Source: Solenopsis invicta (lineage: Eukaryota > Arthropoda > Insecta > Hymenoptera > Formicidae). From it: a DNA stretch of 64,000 bases. The stretch is from assembly GCF_016802725.1 (NCBI RefSeq), contig NC_052676.1, positions 7,333,433 through 7,397,432 of the forward strand, given 5' to 3'. Below the pieces are notes generated by a model. That model made no database searches, had not been told where the DNA came from, and was given only the letters and a program-made list of their open reading frames with translations. Shown piece by piece: positions 58,992 to 64,000 of this stretch. Position 1 is the first letter of the stretch, and the number at the start of each line of letters is the position of its first letter. Position numbers and translations under genes: made by a program.

Positions 58992-61900
58992 TTATCGTGG
59001 CTCGATAATCAGATGAATACCACTTTTTGCTGTGAGAACTATACTTCTCTCACTGAAACTAAGCGGTACCGGGGTTCGGGAATGAAGTTTGAATTTGTAT
59101 TTCGATAGAAGGCTCACAAGTCCAATTTTCATTTGTAAGTAGCCAAATCGTGAACCTGAAAATTAAAAATATTAATAGTACCAATGATTGACAATTGCGA
59201 AACATTTACATAAATGGCTTAGCAAAGATTTTTCACTTAGTATCTAAAGAATATTTATTGATTCTTTTAATATATGAAAATTACAATACAAAGATTATAC
59301 AAATTTAAAATGATTTTTAATATTTTTGAATGATATTTAAATATTTTTGAAATATTTTTGTGAAAGTGTAAAGAGAAAAAAAAAGAAAAAAAAATAATTA
59401 AATTAACATGATGTAATTAAATGTAATTTTAAATTAAATATATTTTATTGAATTGTATTCATAAAACGTTTACGTAATCGATTCCAAAATTATTATTAAA
59501 ATAACATCAAATAATATAAAAATTATACAATAAAGAAACTACAAAAAAATTTTTAATAATTAGCATTAGAAGAAATGGAAAGATAAATTAAATTTATTTA
59601 TTTTTCTTATATGTGTTAGAAAAATGTATACATCATTTATCAATATAATGTTAAATTTTATGAAAAATTTTGTCTAACTATTCTAAAGTATTCTCGTAAT
59701 TTTGTCTGTAAAGAATATTTTTGCTTGTCGTTGGAATCATGCGTATGTACATACTATTTTATTAATTTTATTGTTATTGGTACACATTACCAGTTATACA
59801 TAGCACTTTAATGGTCTTTTAATGGTAAACAAATGGAATATGAAAGAAGCAAATGCAAAACAGATATAATAGACAGAAATCTATTTTGTACACGTTTTCT
59901 GTTTTTAATGGTTTTTGGTGACGTGTTGTGTAGATATTTTATATGGCAAAAAGCTGCGCAACAATACCGATAATCCCCACATCAAACATTCTTTGTATTT
60001 TTTCTCCATAATGTGAAAATAATAGTTTGTATACAGCGTGTTTGACAACGGTTGTATCCACGTTATACCATAAGTGCGCGCCTTTAACCATAATTTAGCG
60101 ACTGCACTGTAATTTATATGCAATAAAAAATTATCTCTTATGGTAAAACGTGGATAAAAATCATTATCAAACTCTTTGTAGAATGTATATATATTTCATA
60201 TATTATTTGAATGTAGTGCTTAATATGTGTAATAATGTTTTTCCAATAATTATTTTTTATTCTTTGTATTAATACGCTGAAGATGACTCCTAAGCGAGTC
60301 GAAACGTTTGTTTGAGTGATTTTATTATTTCAAAATAAATAAATAATTATATGAACATTTTATTAATTGTGAATGCGCACTTATATCCACGTGGCTCTTA
60401 GTAGCCTTATTAATTGTGTGTTGTTTCGAATTTCAAGAGTCCTGAGATACATTATATTTGTTATAAATATTATTTATAAATAAAATAAATTCATGGATAA
60501 AAAACCCTCGATTTACGTCCCAATGAGCAAACAATATTTTTGAATGTTCTCTAAATAAAAATTCTTTTATATTAAATTTAATTATTATGTTATATTCACA
60601 CATTTCTTTGCTTTCATATTTAAACAAATAACAGAAAAATTATTCCAGATGCTATTCCGCATTTGTAAAAAAAAAACCTAAAATTTTATATATTTATATA
60701 AATAATATACTTTAATTATACACGGTTCATTATTTTAATAATATATATTTATCTAATCTGTCAGTTATATAAAAATATTAGCATAAATATTCACAGATCA
60801 TCACGAGGGATCCAGTTCGCAGTAATCGCCTAGTCGTAAAAATCAAGCATCACCGTGGTTACAACTTGGATGGATGGCCGCTAGAGAATTTTCGAGAGAA
60901 AATTCCCGAAAATATTTTTGTTACAAAAAATATTTTTTTAAATTTTACAAAAATATTGTTTTACTCATTAAAAATATATGATGTAATAATATAATATTTA
61001 TGCAAATATATACATGGATGAACGTACAGGGTATATACATGATACATGTCATAACGTTTTGTGGGTATATACATAGACATAGAAATACCATTTTGTACAT
61101 ACAAAGGATGTGTAAAAGTACGTTCTTGCAGTAACATTTGCATATACCTTACACATCACGGGTATATACATTGCATATACAATATGCAATATACTTGGAC
61201 GTATATACGTATATCTTAATGTTTCGGCTATGCGATCGAAACTGAAGTTACACAGCACCCGGCGACATCGGCGCGGCGTAGAGATTACAATTGTCACGTA
61301 AATTCTCACCAATGCAATTTCGTGGACCTTCTCCGAATGGCATATAAGCGTAAGGATGCCTTTCTTTTACTTTGTCTACGTTAAAGCGCTCAGGATCGAA
61401 TTTATCCGGATCCGGATATATCGACGGATCTCGATGCACTCCAAGTACCGGTACAGTTATTAGTGTTCCCTTTGGTATGCGAATGTTTGTAGTCGGTAGG
61501 TCTATTTCCTTGGTACAAATTCGATTCAAGATAGGAAGAGATGGATATTTCCTTAAGGTTTCTGTAATAAATAAAAAGAAAATAGAAGAAGAAACAGTTT
61601 TTCTATACATACAAATTGTATGAACATACGTATAAATAGCGAGGTAATAAAAATTTTACTGCCTTGTTGAAAATAACGTTACTAAATATGTAGAAGCACA
61701 TTGCGGTAATATACATGTATGTATACTTGCCATTCATTACTTTGTGAAGATATGTCATGTCGTTTATGGCATCGTAGGTTAGATCACCATGTTTAATTAA
61801 CATTTCATCAATTTCTTTTCTAACCTTGTCCTGTACATTCTGGTATTGTGCTAATTCGTATAAAGCGTATGTTGCTGTCGACGCGGAAGTTTCAAAGCCA

Positions 61901-63954
61901 GCAACAAAGAAGGCAAAACTTTGCGCAGTAGCTTCTGCCATGGTAAGTTTACTTACGATTGCTGTGGATAAATAAGATAAGTTTTGTTAATGTTTTCATG
62001 TAGAAAGAAAAGTTTTCAGAAAAAAATTTTGATTATTTAATTTATTAGTTCTGATATTTGAAATAAGATATGTATATTTTTACGATATCGTAAAGTTATT
62101 AATATAAGAATAAGAGTAAACTATGTATATTACATGATTCGTCGATGGTCTTTTTGTCATCTTCGGGATCAACATAGCCTTTCTCCATGAGTTGTATGAG
62201 CAAGTTCATAAAGTCATGTCTGACGATATGATGAGCTTGCCTGTATTCCACAGCTTCTTGAAACATTTTCATATAAAAGTCGGTGACTGATTGTGGTGTG
62301 ATAGGAATAGAAAAGAATTCCATGATTTGCGGTGCAAACATAGCCAGAGCGAGCTTAATATAATTTATATCGAAGACTTTTTTTCCTTGGACTCGGTACT
62401 CGTTATTCGGTTTCTGAACACAGTTCGATTTGACACCAAAAGCCGTTGACATGATTACGTCTGTTGTGTAGCTGTTGATAAAATAGACATATAATTATTA
62501 ATAAATTTTAAGTAAACTTTATGGAATTTTCTAAAGACCGGTACTAAACTAAGTTGAAAATACACTACAATAAATTTTTAAACTTAAAAAAAATATTGGT
62601 ATAGCAGAAAAGCAGCTGCAAATAAGAATGAAATAATAATGTAAGACTACAAATATTAAAAAAAAAATATTTAAAAAACATATTTATTCTAATGTTTTTA
62701 AATTTTTAGAAAAGTATAAGATTAAAAAACTTGTGTTACAGCGGTTCTTAATACTAAATAATAATTTTTTACAATTTCCTATCTATTCAAACTACGCGCC
62801 ACATATTCGGCGAACTTGAAACACAATCATAAAGCCGGAATATATAATGTTAATGCTTCAAAAGCATATACATATATGTATAAGATCCTCCTATTCCGGA
62901 AAAACTATAAAAACTTTTCTTGTAAAAAATAATTGAATTTTGTTGTCAAATCATCCAATTTTGAACTTCAAAGGTATAGAAGTTTCTATTCTTTGCCGTT
63001 TAAAAAATTTTGATCAAATAACAGTTTCATTAAAAATGATTTACCTTGCTAATATATCTTTTATTTCGATGGATTCTCTCATTTTAGCTTTATTCTCCAG
63101 ATGTTTTACGAGTTCTTCACCACACTTCTTTACTATAACAAACATCTGCTTTATTTTTCCTGAAGTAAATGTGGGTGTCAACTTGACGCGCATATTTCGC
63201 CATCTTTTTCCAGGCATAAGAAACAAATGGCCGGTCAATGGATCAATCTTTTCGTTACAATACATTCCACGATCATGAAAAGACTGGAATTCCTTTGTTA
63301 ACACCGTTCGTATAAGATCGAGATCGGCGATTACCAAATTCGGTTTAAAAAATGTATACGTTCCAAAAGCGCGATGTCCCTTATATTTTAAGTATGCATC
63401 ATGGAAAAATACTCCTGTTGATAAAACTTTCATTTTATTTAATTCTGTGACTTTCTGTTTTATGTAAAAATACTATAAACATTAATATAAATTGTTAAAA
63501 TCTTGAAAATAAAATAAATTAAATTTTTAATAATTGTAAAAATAAATAATAAATAAACTATATCTTAATGTATAGTTAGCAATTATAACTTGGTCAAATT
63601 ATTATAAATTATACGCATCATTTATTACTTTCAAACTGTGTTAAATATTTATTTAATCTTTTTGTATCTTTAAATGTTATGAATTTTTGTAATTTTTTTT
63701 AAATTAGATAAAGAAATTAATAAAAAATATTGAAAATTGTATTCAAGGAAGTAAATACAATATATTCACATAGCTTATATTAAGCAAAAGTACTTGCCTA
63801 CGTGCTCTTTTCCAGTTATATTTCCAGTTGGTACAACGGGTTCAACATAAAAAACATCTTTCTTGCGCCAGAAATTAAATATCACATATTTGTAATAGAC
63901 GTACACAATACTCAGAACACCAATAAAAACCGCGATTAATTCTGCAAGTACCAT
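58992..63954 (-). CDS. CYP6-family cytochrome P450, copy 4 (type B)
   Basis: Exons in transcription order: 63954-63798, 63414-63045, 62471-62134, 61961-61731, 61561-61310, 59155-58992, 1512 nt, 503 aa, uninterrupted. All P450 landmarks are present: WRNMR, AGFETS, ETLR, PERF, FGEGPRNCIG with Cys448. It is the sister of copy 2: exon 3 differs at three residues (YRV/YRI, SIPIT/SIPFT, MEKGY/MERGY) and exon 2 at about ten (for example MFVIVKKCGEELVKH). Introns 1 and 4 begin GC; intron 5 begins GTGAGA where copy 2 has GTAAGA. Intron 5 carries a private 145-bp MITE. The promoter lies beyond the window end, so regulation cannot be read. Confidence 0.93.
60034..60178. mobile_element. 145-bp TA-flanked MITE in P450 copy 4 intron 5
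   Basis: The inverted ends share TATCCACGTT and ACCATAAG cores; TA at 60032-60033 and 60179-60180. Copy 2 intron 5 (about 28650) has no insert at this place. The GTGTTTGACAACGG end is related in style to the MITE at 26188. Confidence 0.75.
60277..60305 (+). ncRNA. Hammerhead-like core in P450 copy 4 intron 5
   Basis: CTGAAGA, GACTC/GAGTC stem (5 bp, loop CTAAGC), then GAAAC. The block A counterpart at 28772 is decayed. The repeat tail TTTGTTTGAGTGATTTT follows in both. Full ribozyme stems not found. Confidence 0.35.
60781..60915 (+). repeat. Dispersed repeat in P450 copy 4 intron 5
   Basis: Block B counterpart of 29262-29400, collinear with it. Confidence 0.6.
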
Positions 63955-64000
63955 TTTGATTCTGAAATGTAACAATATAGAATTTTCATTTAAAATGTTA

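Larger units (their letters stand above)
46515..64000. repeat. Duplicated block B (P450 copies 3 and 4), continues past window end
   Basis: Second copy of the two-gene block. It lacks the hAT, piggyBac, mariner, minisatellite and TA-element insertions of copy 1, but has its own hairpin element in copy 3 intron 3 and a 145-bp MITE at 60034-60178. The 52.6-55 kb part holds two relic first exons that I do not find in block A. Confidence 0.8.

Noticed and set aside
1..64000. tRNA, rRNA genes and CRISPR arrays
   Set aside because: No cloverleaf with the conserved T-loop GTTCRANNC, no rRNA segments and no spaced direct repeats with unique spacers were seen; the window is eukaryotic.

Overview
The window looks like an AT-rich insect nuclear genome: multi-exon genes with GT-AG and some GC-AG introns, CYP6-type cytochrome P450s of hymenopteran (probably ant) character, and abundant mariner, hAT, piggyBac and foldback debris. 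The species call is inference from protein flavour and repeat style; no sequence search was possible.

Region 1 (1-8168, + strand) holds the 3' half of a DOCK-D (zizimin; DOCK9/10/11-type) guanine nucleotide exchange factor. Eleven coding exons can be placed with matching phases. They total 3612 nt (1203 codons plus stop) and end with the DHR2 exchange domain. One 39-nt in-frame microexon (1663-1701) looks like a cassette. From 8169 to about 11.5 kb there is 3' UTR and gene-free DNA.

Region 2 (about 11.9-64 kb) is a P450 array, all on the minus strand. Four six-exon genes reconstruct without a frameshift or stop: copy 1 (12195-21354, 506 aa), copy 2 (27640-32531, 503 aa), copy 3 (46746-51823, 506 aa) and copy 4 (58992-63954, 503 aa). 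Copies 1 and 3 are one type and copies 2 and 4 another, so a two-gene block was duplicated in tandem. Block A is about 11.9-32.8 kb and block B runs from about 46.5 kb past the window end. Broken or orphan P450 exons lie at 24.2, 26.75, 44.2, 52.9 and 54.2 kb, showing earlier rounds of gain and loss. Each intact gene needs two GC-AG introns, after exon 1 and after exon 4.

Block A and block B act as mutual empty-site controls, so several insertions can be delimited to the base: a hAT-type MITE with an 8-bp target duplication, a piggyBac-type MITE at TTAA, a long TA-flanked element, a deleted mariner carrying a nested 98-bp MITE, and a hairpin element with a 12-bp target duplication. Copy 1 also carries a roughly 670-bp, 10-nt-period minisatellite in its last intron. 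The 32.8-46.5 kb spacer between blocks has no gene I recognise. It is filled with AT-rich arrays, inverted repeats and element fragments.

The P450s are expected to be ER-anchored monooxygenases of detoxification or secondary metabolism, and their differences concentrate in exon 3 (the F-G region, where substrate contacts lie). A conserved TTACGTAAG site sits 0.2-0.5 kb upstream of every P450 first exon whose upstream is in view, including the relics.
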